This document shows positions 16,613-24,875 of a DNA stretch of 64,000 bases, piece after piece. A program made the translations under genes and the position numbers. Location of the stretch: the NCBI RefSeq assembly GCF_014650715.1, contig NZ_BMVM01000027.1:1-64000 (forward strand). Reading direction: 5' to 3'. This DNA comes from Streptomyces bluensis (GTDB lineage Bacteria; Actinomycetota; Actinomycetes; Streptomycetales; Streptomycetaceae). Position 1 is the first letter of the stretch. Each line of letters opens with the position of its first letter. The notes beneath the pieces were generated by a model that saw nothing but the letters and a program-made list of their open reading frames with translations, had not been told where the DNA came from and made no database searches.

Positions 16613-17132
16613 TCATGCAGTCACGTCCAGGGTGGTGGTGAGCTGGGCCGCGGAACTGCCCCCGACCCAGATGTCGAGTGTCGTGGCGTCCGCGACGAAG
16701 TCGCGGGTGGCGGCGGACCACCTCGTCGGCCGTGCGAGCGGAGGTGTTGCTGACCTCGACGGAGACTCTCGCGGTCCCGCCCACCGGGATCGATGTGCTG
16801 TCGACGCGCAGGTTCGCGTACTCGAACTCCCCGTAGGTCAGGCCGTGCCCGAACGGGTAGAGCGGCGTGCTCTCCTCCTCGAAGTAGCGCGCACCCTGCT
16901 GATCCGGTTCGAACGTCCGGTAGTGCGCGTACACCATGGGCACCTGGCTGACGTGCCGGGGCCAGGTGAACGGCAGACGCCCGGCCGGGGAGACGCCACC
17001 CAGCAGCAGGGCCGCGACGGCCTCGCCGCCACGCGTTTCCGGATACCACGCTTGCACGATCGCCGGTACGTTGGCGTCCGCCCAGCGGAGGTCCACCGGA
17101 CGGCCGGTCATGACGACGACCACGATCGGGAG
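16613..17132 (-). pseudogene. GH3 beta-glucosidase C-terminal fragment with internal deletion
   Basis: Starting at LPIVVVVMTGRPVDL, the translation matches the second alpha/beta domain of GH3 beta-glucosidases (VPAIVQAWYPETRGGEAVA, GRLPFTWPRH, YPFGHGLTYGEFEY) and the start of the fibronectin-III-like domain (VSVEVSNTSARTADEVV). It then shifts frame, and the family's terminal segment DIWVGGSSAAQL resumes, ending at 16613. Roughly 60 residues between these two pieces are gone. The whole catalytic N-terminal domain is absent. Its 5' end is fused directly to an MFS transporter fragment in a different frame. Confidence 0.82.
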
Positions 17133-17617
17133 CCGGTGGCGGTGATCTGCTGGAGCTGTTCGAGTCGGCCTGGCGTGGTGAGGGCTGCCGCGGGATAGCC
17201 CCAGGCGAGGAAGGCGACGACGGCGACGGCGAAGAGGCCGAGGGTGGTGCCGCTGGTCCAGCCCCAGTCGCCGCCCTTGGAGATGGCCAGCAGCAGGCAG
17301 ATCAGGGCGCTCGCCAGACCGAGGCCGCCGGTCAGGTCGAAGCGGCCGCCGGTGCGTACCTTGGACTCGGGTACGAGGGCCAGCACGGTGACGAGGGCGA
17401 TGGCGCCCATGATGGCGGAGGCCCAGAACAGGACGTGCCAGTCGAAGTTGTCGGCGATGAAGGCGGCGATGGGCAGGCCGAGGGCGGCGCCGATACCGAG
17501 GGAGGCGCTCATCAGTGCGGTCGACGCACCGAGCCGGTCGGCGGGCAGTTCGTCGCGCATGATGCTGAGCCCGAGCGGGATGACCCCGGCGGACAGGCAC
17601 TGCAGGACACGGCCGGT
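17129..17617 (-). pseudogene. MFS drug-transporter (DHA2-like) internal fragment
   Basis: Codons for TGRVLQCLSAGVIPLGLSIM and MRDELPADRLGASTALMSASL match the 14-helix multidrug MFS family around helices 4-5, continuing through several membrane segments to TTPGRLEQLQQITATGS. Both ends of the gene are missing: homology begins abruptly at 17617 and runs into GH3 sequence near 17130. The original protein would be about 450-500 aa; about 160 remain. Confidence 0.8.
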
Positions 17618-17667
17618 AACGCCAGTCGATGGTCGCCTTCAAGTCGGGCTGGCTGAGTCCACGGGAA

Positions 17668-17691
17668 GGCCACGTGCAGGGCCACGTGCAG
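17668..17691. repeat. 12-bp tandem duplication at the edge of the MFS fragment
   Basis: GGCCACGTGCAG occurs twice in a row (17668-17679 and 17680-17691). The rest of 17618-17847, between the MFS fragment and the TetR gene, shows no recognisable gene. Confidence 0.7.
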
Positions 17692-17847
17692 GGCCATGCG
17701 GAGTGATCGTGGCGGAGGATGGTCTGAGGTGGCCGGTGCCGTTGCGTACGCTTTCGTCGTTTGACCTCGCCGACCTGGTCGAGGGGCTGCGGTGGCCTGG
17801 GGGACGGGCCCCGCGGGCTGATCCGATGTCCCGAAGTGGTGGTGGTG

Positions 17848-18501
17848 ATGGCCGGCAGGACGAGGCGGGATGAGCAGGTCAGTGCGACGCGGGAGGCGCT
17901 CCTGATTGCGGCGGAGCGGCTGTTCGCCGAGCACGGGGTGCATGCGGTTGCCAACCGTCAGATCAGCGAGGCCGCCGGGCAGGGCAACAACGCCGCGGTC
18001 AGTTATCACTTCGGCACCAAGATCGACCTGGTGCGGGCCCTCGCTCGTCGGCATGCCGAGGGAATAGAGGCCGGCCGCGTGCGCATGCTGGCCGACATCG
18101 GCGATTCCGCCGACCTGCGGGAGTGGGTGGCCTGTGCGGTGCGCCCGGTCACCCGGCATGTGGAGGCTCTGGGGGCCTCCAGCTGGTACGGCCGGTTCAT
18201 CGCCCAGGTCACGGCCGACCCGGCCCTCCGGGCGGTCACGAGTGAGGAGTTCGCGGCCGCGTCCCCGTCGATGCAGAAGCTGCAGGACGGCCTGAACCGC
18301 TGTCTGCCCGACCTCCCGGCCGAGGTGCACACGGAACGCAGTGCCATGACCCGACACCTGATCACGCAGATGGTCGCCGAACGGGAACGCGCCCTCGCGG
18401 ACAACGCACCGACGTACCGCGCCAGTTGGCGTGAGACGGCGAACGGTCTGATCGATGCCATCGTTGCCCTGTGGCAGGCGCCGGTCACGCGGGAGGACTG
18501 A
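17848..18501 (+). CDS. TetR-family transcriptional regulator
   Basis: 217-aa regulator. The N-terminal HTH is clear (REALLIAAERLFAEHGVHAVANRQISEAAG and VSYHFGTKIDLVRAL); the all-helical C-terminal ligand domain is unassigned. ATG at 17848 begins a typical MAGRTRRDEQ start, but the preceding GGTGGTGGTG run is a poor ribosome site and in-frame GTGs precede it, so the exact start is uncertain. Genes upstream are fragments and the next gene downstream is a broken P450. The palindrome at 18612-18637, 110 bp downstream, could be its operator or that of a lost regulator. Confidence 0.85.
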   Translation: MAGRTRRDEQVSATREALLIAAERLFAEHGVHAVANRQISEAAGQGNNAAVSYHFGTKIDLVRALARRHAEGIEAGRVRMLADIGDSADLREWVACAVRPVTRHVEALGASSWYGRFIAQVTADPALRAVTSEEFAAASPSMQKLQDGLNRCLPDLPAEVHTERSAMTRHLITQMVAERERALADNAPTYRASWRETANGLIDAIVALWQAPVTRED

Positions 18502-18611
18502 CCGCGGCGCGGGGTCGCTGCCCGCGTCGATTGCCGCTTCGGCTCCGCTTCTCCGCTCGGGTTGCCGGTCGACTTCGGTGGGTGCGTGGGTCCTCGTGTG
18601 GGCTCGTGAAG

Positions 18612-18637
18612 AATTAAATCAATGAATTGACTTAATT
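18612..18637. promoter_or_regulatory. 26-bp TetR-type operator palindrome
   Basis: Arms AATTAAATCAAT (18612-18623) and ATTGACTTAATT (18626-18637) pair with one mismatch around a GA centre. Length and symmetry suit a TetR-family dimer site. The half-site ATCAAT/ATTGA also occurs in the tetR-esterase intergenic region at 37763-37785. It lies about 490 bp upstream of the P450 start and 110 bp after the TetR gene. Confidence 0.6.
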
Positions 18638-18880
18638 TGCTGAGTGGGGTTGCCTGGTTCCCAGGGACGTCGAGTCGAAGGGGGTCGGATGGGCCGCACG
18701 ACGAGTGACGGATATCGCCCGCTGCGGGGCCACGGCCACGGGGCGGCCGCGGTGGCCACGACGTCTGGCCGCATGGCGGGCAGAACCGCCGTCGGTTCGC
18801 GGGCCGCGTCGATGTGTGGAACGGGCTGAACAGCCCGGCGCACTCGCGTCCTGAACACGCGGCTCTCCTCGGTAGCGCTG

Positions 18881-18908
18881 TGCTCCGTGCTCCGTGCTCC
18901 GTGCTCCG
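18881..18908. repeat. 7-bp tandem repeat (four copies)
   Basis: TGCTCCG is repeated four times without interruption. Period 7 does not preserve a reading frame, which argues against coding here. Confidence 0.85.
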
Positions 18909-19108
18909 CGATCCAGCGGTTGAGGAGCCTCTCGTACCCCTGCGGATGCGGTGGTTGAGCGCCCCCTCGACAAGGGCCATCCGAGTCTGCCACCCGTCCT
19001 ACGAGCGCATCGCCATGGCTGTGCGCCGGTTCATTACACCCCTTTGCCCGAGCGGCGCATACAACAAAGCGGCGGTTTCCGAATCGTCGTTTCCAGAGGA
19101 GGAATCCA

Positions 19109-20214
19109 GTGACGACGTTGAACGATGCGGCGAGTGGCACCCCGGCCGAGATCCCGGAGTACGACATCAGCAGGCCCGCGCGGTGTCCGCTCGACCCCGC
19201 GCCGGCCATGCGGGCACGGCAGGCCGAGGGCCCGCTGGTGCGTATCCGGCTGTGGGACGGCACCATCGCCTGGCTGGTGACCGGTTGGGACGCGCACCGG
19301 GCGCTGCTGTCCGACCACCGGGTCAGCGTGGACCCCTTTGAGTGGAGGCGATCCGTCCACCCACCCAGAAGATCGTGGACGACCTGATCGACAAGATGCT
19401 CGACGGGCCGAAGCCGGCCGATCTGGTCGAGGCGTTCGCGCTGCCGGTGCCGTCGCTGGTGATCTCCGAACTGCTCGGGGTGCCCTACGACGACCACGAC
19501 TTCTTCCAGTCCAACAGCAAGGCCATCATCAACCGGGACACGCCTGGCGAAGAGCGGGTAGCGGCCCGGCAGCGGCTGGCCGACTATCTGGGCGGACTGC
19601 TGGAGGAGAAGCTCGCCCACCCCCGTGAGGACCTGCTCTCCATGCTCGCCGAGCGGATCAACGCCGGCGAGCTGACCCGGCAGGAAGCCACCGAGATGGG
19701 CGTGCTGATGCTGTTCGCGGGGCACGAGACCACCGCGAACATGATCACCCTGGGCGCGCTGGCCCTGCTCCAGCACCCCGACCAACTGGCCCTCCTGCGC
19801 GACAGCGACGACGCCAAGCTGATCGCCTCCGCGGTCGATGAGCTGCTGCGCTACCTGACCATCACTCACGGGGGGTTGCGGCGGGTGGCCCTGGAGGACA
19901 TCGAGATCGCCGGCCAGGTCATCCGCGCCGGCGAGGGGATCATCCCGGTGAACGAGACCGCCAACCGGGACCCGTCCCTCTTCCCCGACCCCGACCGGCT
20001 CGACCTCACGCGCGGCGCCCGCCGCCATGTGACCTTCGGATACGGCATCCACCAGTGCCTGGGACAGCCGCTGGCCCGAATGGAGCTGCAGGTCGTCTAC
20101 CCCGCCCTGCTGCGGCGGATCCCCACCCTGGCGCTCGCCGTGGACCTGGAGGAGATCCCGTTCAAGCACGACGGGTTCGTCTACGGGGCCTACGAGCTGC
20201 CGGTGACCTGGTGA
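19109..20214 (+). pseudogene. Cytochrome P450 (CYP105/107-like) with internal deletion and frameshift
   Basis: The first frame (from GTG 19109, strong AGGAGG site) gives a normal bacterial P450 N-terminus to LLSDHRVSVDP near 19335. Sequence then jumps, in another frame, to VEAIRPPTQKIVDDLIDKML and continues to the end. About 40-45 residues are missing (the C-helix region that contacts heme and binds substrate). Downstream parts look intact: I-helix LLFAGHETTAN, ExxR in ELLRYL and heme loop FGYGIHQCLG. The stop overlaps the reductase start by 4 bp. Once full length it would have been a ~400-aa monooxygenase fed by the neighbouring reductase. Confidence 0.82.
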
Positions 20215-21422
20215 GGGACGCCCTGCCCAATGATGTGGTGATCGTAGCTGCCTCGGCAGCGGGACTGGCCACGGCCGAGGCCCTGCGCAACAAGGGATAC
20301 GACGGGGCACTGACCCTCGTCGGAGACGAGTTGCACCTTCCGTACGACCGGCCGCCGCTGTCGAAGCAGATCCTGTCCGGCGCCTGGGAGCCGGAGCGGG
20401 TACGCCTGCGCGACCAAGAGGCCATCGGCAAGCTCTACGCGAACTTCCGGCTCGGCCGCGCAGCGGTCGGGCTGGATCTGCCCGAGCGCCGGGTGCTGCT
20501 GGACGGCGGCGACCCGCTCGGTTTCGACGCCCTGGTCATCGCCACCGGCGTTACCGCGCGCCGACTGCCCGACGACGACCTCGCGGGCGTGCACGTCCTG
20601 CGCACCCTCGACGACGCCCTGGGCCTGCGCGCCCATCTGTTGGGCGGACCGAAGGTCGTGGTGGTCGGCGCCGGGTTCCTCGGGGCCGAAGTGGCGGCGG
20701 TGGCCCGCACCATGGGGCTTGAGGTCACGCTGGTCGACCCGCTGCCAGTGCCCATGCAGCGCCAAGTCGGCGACCGGATCGGGGAACTGGTCGGGCAGAT
20801 GCACAGAGACCACGGGGTCGAACTCCGCCTCGGCCTCGGAGTGACCCGGTTCGAGGAGTCCGCCGGCCGCGTGGTCGCCGTCGAACTGGCCGACGGTACC
20901 AAGCTCGACGCGGACGCGGTCGTGGTCGCCGTGGGGTCCACACCGGCGACCAACTGGCTGACCGGCTCGGGCCTGCCGCTCGGCAACGGCGTGGAATGCG
21001 ACGCCAACTGCCGAGCCGCCCCGGGCATCTACGCCGCCGGAGACGTGGCGTCCTGGCACAACCCGCACTTCGACCGGCGGATGCGCATCGAGCACCGGCT
21101 CAACGCCGCCGAACAGGGCATGGCCGTGGCCGCCAACCTCCTGGGCGAGGATCGTCCCTTCGCCCCCGTCCCGTACTTCTGGAGCGACCAGTACGACGCC
21201 AGCATCCAGGCCTACGGCATCTTCCCTGAGGGCGCGGAGGTCACGGTCCTGCACGGGAGCCTGGACGACCGCAAGTTCGTCGCCGCCTACGGCCACGAGG
21301 GCAAGGTTGTCGGCGTACTCGGCTGGAACAGCCACCGTGAACTGCGCAAACTCCGTCAGCTCGTCGTCGACCGCGCTCCGGACCCTGGTCAGCGCACAGC
21401 GGAAGGAAGGCAGGAGCCGTGA
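20211..21422 (+). CDS. FAD-dependent ferredoxin reductase (rhodocoxin/putidaredoxin-reductase type)
   Basis: 403-aa NAD(P)H:ferredoxin reductase that would pass electrons to a P450 through a ferredoxin. The second Rossmann motif VVVGAGFLGAEVAAV and the C-terminal FAD motif GIYAAGDVASW are normal, as is PYDRPPLSKQIL. The first FAD-binding motif reads VVIVAASAAGLATAEAL where the family has VVGASLAGL; the first glycine of GxGxxG is Ala, which may weaken FAD binding. GTG at 20211 overlaps the P450 stop, and its own stop overlaps the aldehyde dehydrogenase stub. No ferredoxin gene is present in this operon. Confidence 0.85.
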   Translation: MRDALPNDVVIVAASAAGLATAEALRNKGYDGALTLVGDELHLPYDRPPLSKQILSGAWEPERVRLRDQEAIGKLYANFRLGRAAVGLDLPERRVLLDGGDPLGFDALVIATGVTARRLPDDDLAGVHVLRTLDDALGLRAHLLGGPKVVVVGAGFLGAEVAAVARTMGLEVTLVDPLPVPMQRQVGDRIGELVGQMHRDHGVELRLGLGVTRFEESAGRVVAVELADGTKLDADAVVVAVGSTPATNWLTGSGLPLGNGVECDANCRAAPGIYAAGDVASWHNPHFDRRMRIEHRLNAAEQGMAVAANLLGEDRPFAPVPYFWSDQYDASIQAYGIFPEGAEVTVLHGSLDDRKFVAAYGHEGKVVGVLGWNSHRELRKLRQLVVDRAPDPGQRTAEGRQEP

Positions 21423-21868
21423 AAGATCACCTGATGTACCGGCGGGAGTTCTTCCTAGGGGGCGAGTGGGTCAAGCCATCGGGTACCGCGGTCCTGGAGG
21501 TCGTCTCGCCGTCGACAGAGGACGTTGTCGGCGAGGTTCCGGTCTCGACCATTGTGGACATGGACCGCGCGGTGGCGGCTGCCCGTGCCGCGTTCGACGA
21601 CGGTCCCTGGCCCCGGACGACACCGGACGAACGAGCCGACGTCCTGGCCCGCGCCGCCGAGTTGCTCCGGCAGCGGCGCGCCGAGATCGAAGTCCTCGTC
21701 GACGAGATGGGCGTGGCCAGCAGTCAGGTACCCCTCCAGACGGGGAGGATCGCCCCGGTCTTCGACTACTACGCCGACCTGATCCGCACCTTCGAGTTCG
21801 ACCGCGTGGAAGCCGGTCGTCCTGCGTACCAGCCTCGACGCGCCCGAAGCAACGGATGCCGCGCCTGA
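21419..21868 (+). pseudogene. Aldehyde dehydrogenase N-terminal stub
   Basis: About 125 residues match the N-terminus of NAD-dependent aldehyde dehydrogenases (FFLGGEWVKPSGTAVLEV, AVAAARAAFDDGPWPRTTP, then FDYYADLIRTFEFDR). Similarity ends near 21810 and the frame stops at 21868; the NAD site and catalytic Cys/Glu are absent (normal length ~480 aa). It is coupled to the reductase by a GTGA overlap, so this was a P450-reductase-aldehyde dehydrogenase operon before decay. Confidence 0.82.
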
Positions 21869-21984
21869 GGCAGACGAAACGGGCCGCGCGTCCGTCGGTG
21901 ACGCGCGGCCCGATCCGAACCGGTGAGCTGGGCACAGGCCGCGCCCGTCAGCAGCCCGGGGAAGCGGCCACTGCGGCCACTGCG

Positions 21985-22129
21985 GCCATCGGCGGCTCGG
22001 TCCGCCTCGATCACGCAGTCGTTGACGATCGCGCCGGTTCCGCCGGTGACCAGCGCCTTCACGTCGTGCGATGAGTTCCCGTTCGACCAGGTTGGTCGCG
22101 GCCGCGACGAGGTGCGCGTCACGGAGGCC
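21985..22129 (-). pseudogene. TetR-family regulator relic
   Basis: Two short blocks in different frames match the intact TetR at 37124-37723: DAHLVAAATNLVEREL corresponds to DALLVAAATDLVEREL, and HDVKALVTGGTGAIVNDCV to EDLKALITGGTGAIVKDWL. About 65 residues that separate these blocks in the intact protein have been deleted, and the HTH is gone. It lies between the aldehyde dehydrogenase stub and the permease gene. Confidence 0.75.
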
Positions 22130-22227
22130 GGTCCGATGGCGGAGCACGCGGCGGTCTGGCCGGCCGCGCTTGTGCAGCCTCCACACCACCGGGCAGTCGC
22201 GTACCGCGCGACGCCGTCCAACGCACG

Positions 22228-23481
22228 CTATGACCAGGGCAGGACCAGCGCGCCCCAGGCGACGACGGGCCCCAGGGCGACGATGCCGCCGGTGTAGCCG
22301 ATGACCTGGCGGTAGAAGCGGCGGGGGTCCACCCCGCGGGCGTTGCTGAGGACGAGTGCGCCGTTGGTGGAGAAGGGCGAGGTGTCGACGATCGTCGTGG
22401 AGACGGCGAGCGCGGCGATCAGCCCGGCGGCGCTGAGGTGGCTGGAGAGCAGCAGCGGTACGGCGATGGGGATGATCGCGGTGAGGATCGCGGTGGAGGA
22501 GGCGAAGGCGGAGGTGATGGCCACGGTGAAGCACAGCAGCAGGGCGACGGCGATCGGGGCCCCGAGGTTCGCGGCGTGTTCGGAGATGTTCTCGATGATG
22601 CCGGCCTTCTCCAGCATGGCGATGTAGGTCATCATGCCCGCGACCAGCAGCAGAGTGGACCAGCTGACGCCGTCCACGGCCTTCTCCTGACGCTTCATGT
22701 CCACCAGGGCCAGCAGGGCGCCGGCCGCCAGCGCCAGGAAGCCGATCTCCAGATGGAATCCGAGCGCGCCGACGACGAGGGCGACCAGGCAGGCGAGGGT
22801 GAGCCACTGGCGCCAGTCGGGCCTGCCGGACACCGCGAGGTCCCCGTCCTCGGCCGCTTCCTCGGAACCCTCGGCCAGCGGGGCTTGGCGCTTGGCGAGC
22901 AGCACGTAGGTGAGTGCCGAGAGCACCAGGTTGATCAGGAAGCTGGCGCTGAACAACGTCACCGCGGAGACGTGCAGTTCGGTCTTGTCGACCAGGCCGA
23001 GCACCAGCGCACCGGACACGGCGAGTGGGGAGAACGCGCCCGCGTGCCCGCCGCTGATCACCATCATGCCGACGACCAGCGGATTGAGCTTGTAGCGGTA
23101 GGCGAAGTTCATGCCGATCGGCGCGAGGATCGCGACCGCGGCAGGAGTGAAGGTGCCGAACGCCGTCAGCAGGGCGGCCACCAGGAACAGTACCCAGGGA
23201 ATGAGCGCGACGTTGCCGCGCACCAGCCGTACCCCGGCCGCGACGAGCCAGTCGATGGTGCCGTTGCGGCGGGCGACGGAGAACAGATAGGTGACCCCGA
23301 CGATGGTGACGAAGAGCTTCGCCGGGAACCCCTCGAAAATCTCGTCCTCGGTGAGGCCGAGCGAGGCGGTGCCGACCGCGAAGGTGGCGACGAAGGCGAG
23401 GATGCCCAGGTTGATCGGCAGCACTGTGCCGACCACGAACATCACCAGCAGCGCGCCTATGGAGATCACTTCAGCAGACAT
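22228..23481 (-). CDS. MatC-like SLC13-family carboxylate permease
   Basis: 417-aa membrane transporter with 11-12 hydrophobic segments. The N-terminal third has the MatC-type pattern (GLTEDEIFEGFPAKLFVTIVG, then LFSVARRNGTIDWL), and the C-terminal half has ASSTAILTAIIPIAVPLL and SPFSTNGALVLS, typical of dicarboxylate carriers. It likely imports a di- or tricarboxylate. It lies about 100 bp downstream of prpF on the same strand; the pair probably supplies and isomerises an unsaturated polycarboxylate. ATG at 23481 has AAGGA five bases upstream. Confidence 0.85.
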   Translation of the reverse strand: MSAEVISIGALLVMFVVGTVLPINLGILAFVATFAVGTASLGLTEDEIFEGFPAKLFVTIVGVTYLFSVARRNGTIDWLVAAGVRLVRGNVALIPWVLFLVAALLTAFGTFTPAAVAILAPIGMNFAYRYKLNPLVVGMMVISGGHAGAFSPLAVSGALVLGLVDKTELHVSAVTLFSASFLINLVLSALTYVLLAKRQAPLAEGSEEAAEDGDLAVSGRPDWRQWLTLACLVALVVGALGFHLEIGFLALAAGALLALVDMKRQEKAVDGVSWSTLLLVAGMMTYIAMLEKAGIIENISEHAANLGAPIAVALLLCFTVAITSAFASSTAILTAIIPIAVPLLLSSHLSAAGLIAALAVSTTIVDTSPFSTNGALVLSNARGVDPRRFYRQVIGYTGGIVALGPVVAWGALVLPWS

Positions 23482-23584
23482 CTTTGTCCTTGGTGCGATG
23501 AGGAGGGGCGCGCCCCGAGGGCGCGAGGGTATCCCGGTGCGGACGGCTGGGGGACCGGCCGGCCGAGGTGATGTCCGTCCCAGC

Positions 23585-24706
23585 TCAGGCGGCTTGCGTG
23601 CGGCCTGTTTCGGGGACGTAGATGCGGGCGTCGGCGAGCAGCCGTGCCGCGCGTTGCACGGTGACCCGCTGCGGCAGGCCGTCCCGTACGTCGGTGCAGC
23701 GGACCGCGACGATGCCGGCGGGTGTGCCGAGGCGCAGCCATTCGTCGGTCGGACCGCCCGTGATCCGCCAGACCACGGAGCCTTCGACGAGCCCGGCCGC
23801 CGCGACGGCGACGGCGGAGGTCAGGCCGATCGCGGGGTGCGGGGCGTTCATGCTGAGCATGCGCACCGAAATGTCGTAGTCCTCGGCCGGGACGGGTTCG
23901 CCGAGGGTGGTGGTGTAGGGCACCGGCGGGCCCACCAGGCCCACCTTGGGCACCGCGTCGCCCGGTTCTTCGCCCGGCTTGAGCAGTCCCATCAGTGGTG
24001 CGGCGGTGTGACGGACGGTGCGTAGCCAGGGCACGTCCGTGCTGATCCGTTCCAGGGGCTCGGAGCCGGTGCGCTGAGCTTCGAGGGCGTCGATGAGGAC
24101 GACGGGCGCTCCGGCGTCCACCATGCTCACCCGTACCGGTTCGGCGGCAGCGACCGGCAGGTCCTGCGCGGCCTGCCCGGTGGGGAGCAGTAAACCGGTG
24201 GTGCCGCCGGCCGGATCACGGAAGGTGAGGCCGACGGCGACCCCGCCGGCAAGGGTGCCGGGCACCGTCTGGCGGCCGAAGTGGTGTACGACGCCACCGG
24301 TGGTGTCCACGAGCCCTTCGAGGACCGCGCCGGTGTTGGTATTGCGCATCACCACACGAGTCCGGTCACCGGTGATCGCCACCATGCCCTTTGCGACCGC
24401 GTACAGCGCGACCCCGGTGGCGCAGTTGCCGCAGTTGCTCGTCCACTCGACCTGGCCCGTGCCGATGCCGACCTGGGCGAAGAGGTAGTCCACGTCCACG
24501 CCGGGTTCGGGGGAGGCGCTGACAACCGCCGCCTTCGAGGTGGTGGGGGTCGCCCCGCCCACGCCGTCCAGTTCCACGGGATCGGTGGCGCCGTACGCGG
24601 AGACCAGCAACTTCTCCAGTTCGCCACGGCGGGCGGGGACGTCGACCTGGTTGAACAGCCAGCATTTGCTGGTGCCGCCACGCACCAGGGTCGCGGGAGT
24701 GTGCAC
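23585..24706 (-). CDS. prpF: PrpF-family isomerase (aconitate / oxalomesaconate type)
   Basis: 373-aa protein of the PrpF family (diaminopimelate-epimerase-like fold), which moves double bonds or cis/trans-isomerises methylaconitate, aconitate or 4-oxalomesaconate. The N-terminal signature LVRGGTSKCW and the catalytic-Cys motif TSNCGNCATGV are present, with MNAPHPAIGLTSAVAVA near the end. The substrate cannot be chosen from sequence; no methylcitrate-pathway or ring-cleavage genes are nearby. GTG at 24706 has AGGAAGAG upstream. It is divergent from the LysR gene, which very probably regulates it. Confidence 0.85.
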   Translation of the reverse strand: MHTPATLVRGGTSKCWLFNQVDVPARRGELEKLLVSAYGATDPVELDGVGGATPTTSKAAVVSASPEPGVDVDYLFAQVGIGTGQVEWTSNCGNCATGVALYAVAKGMVAITGDRTRVVMRNTNTGAVLEGLVDTTGGVVHHFGRQTVPGTLAGGVAVGLTFRDPAGGTTGLLLPTGQAAQDLPVAAAEPVRVSMVDAGAPVVLIDALEAQRTGSEPLERISTDVPWLRTVRHTAAPLMGLLKPGEEPGDAVPKVGLVGPPVPYTTTLGEPVPAEDYDISVRMLSMNAPHPAIGLTSAVAVAAAGLVEGSVVWRITGGPTDEWLRLGTPAGIVAVRCTDVRDGLPQRVTVQRAARLLADARIYVPETGRTQAA

Positions 24707-24851
24707 GTCTGAGCTCTTCCTTGATCAACGAAGGGAGGGAAAGGGCCGAGGCGGTGGTTACGGGCGCATTGCGGGCCGGTGACCGCTCGGCGATTGCGGA
24801 GACCTTCGCAGAGGCGTGACTTCGGAACAATCGCAGTTCGCTTCACATGGG

Positions 24852-24866
24852 TTTAGGTCAGCTAAA
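24852..24866. promoter_or_regulatory. LysR-type operator (TTTAG-N5-CTAAA)
   Basis: A perfect 5-bp dyad, TTTAG (24852-24856) and CTAAA (24862-24866), lies 9 bases upstream of the lysR GTG in the prpF-lysR intergenic region. A short AT-rich dyad beside a divergent lysR gene is the normal place for autoregulation and target activation. Confidence 0.6.
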
Positions 24867-24875
24867 GTCTCAGGC

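Larger units (their letters stand above)
18502..19108. other. 607-bp non-coding stretch with palindrome and short repeats
   Basis: No gene can be supported here on either strand. It holds a weak hairpin after the TetR stop (CGCGGG/CCCGCG at 18508-18526), an AT-rich palindrome at 18612-18637, four copies of TGCTCCG at 18881-18908, and the ribosome site of the damaged P450. The AT-rich palindrome stands out sharply from the surrounding G+C-rich DNA. Confidence 0.6.

Noticed and set aside
22438-23571. Plus-strand frame of 377 codons opposite the MatC-like permease
   Set aside because: Composition is Gly/Asp/Gln/Arg-rich, typical of the antisense frame of a G+C-rich gene; the permease frame has clear membrane segments and family motifs.
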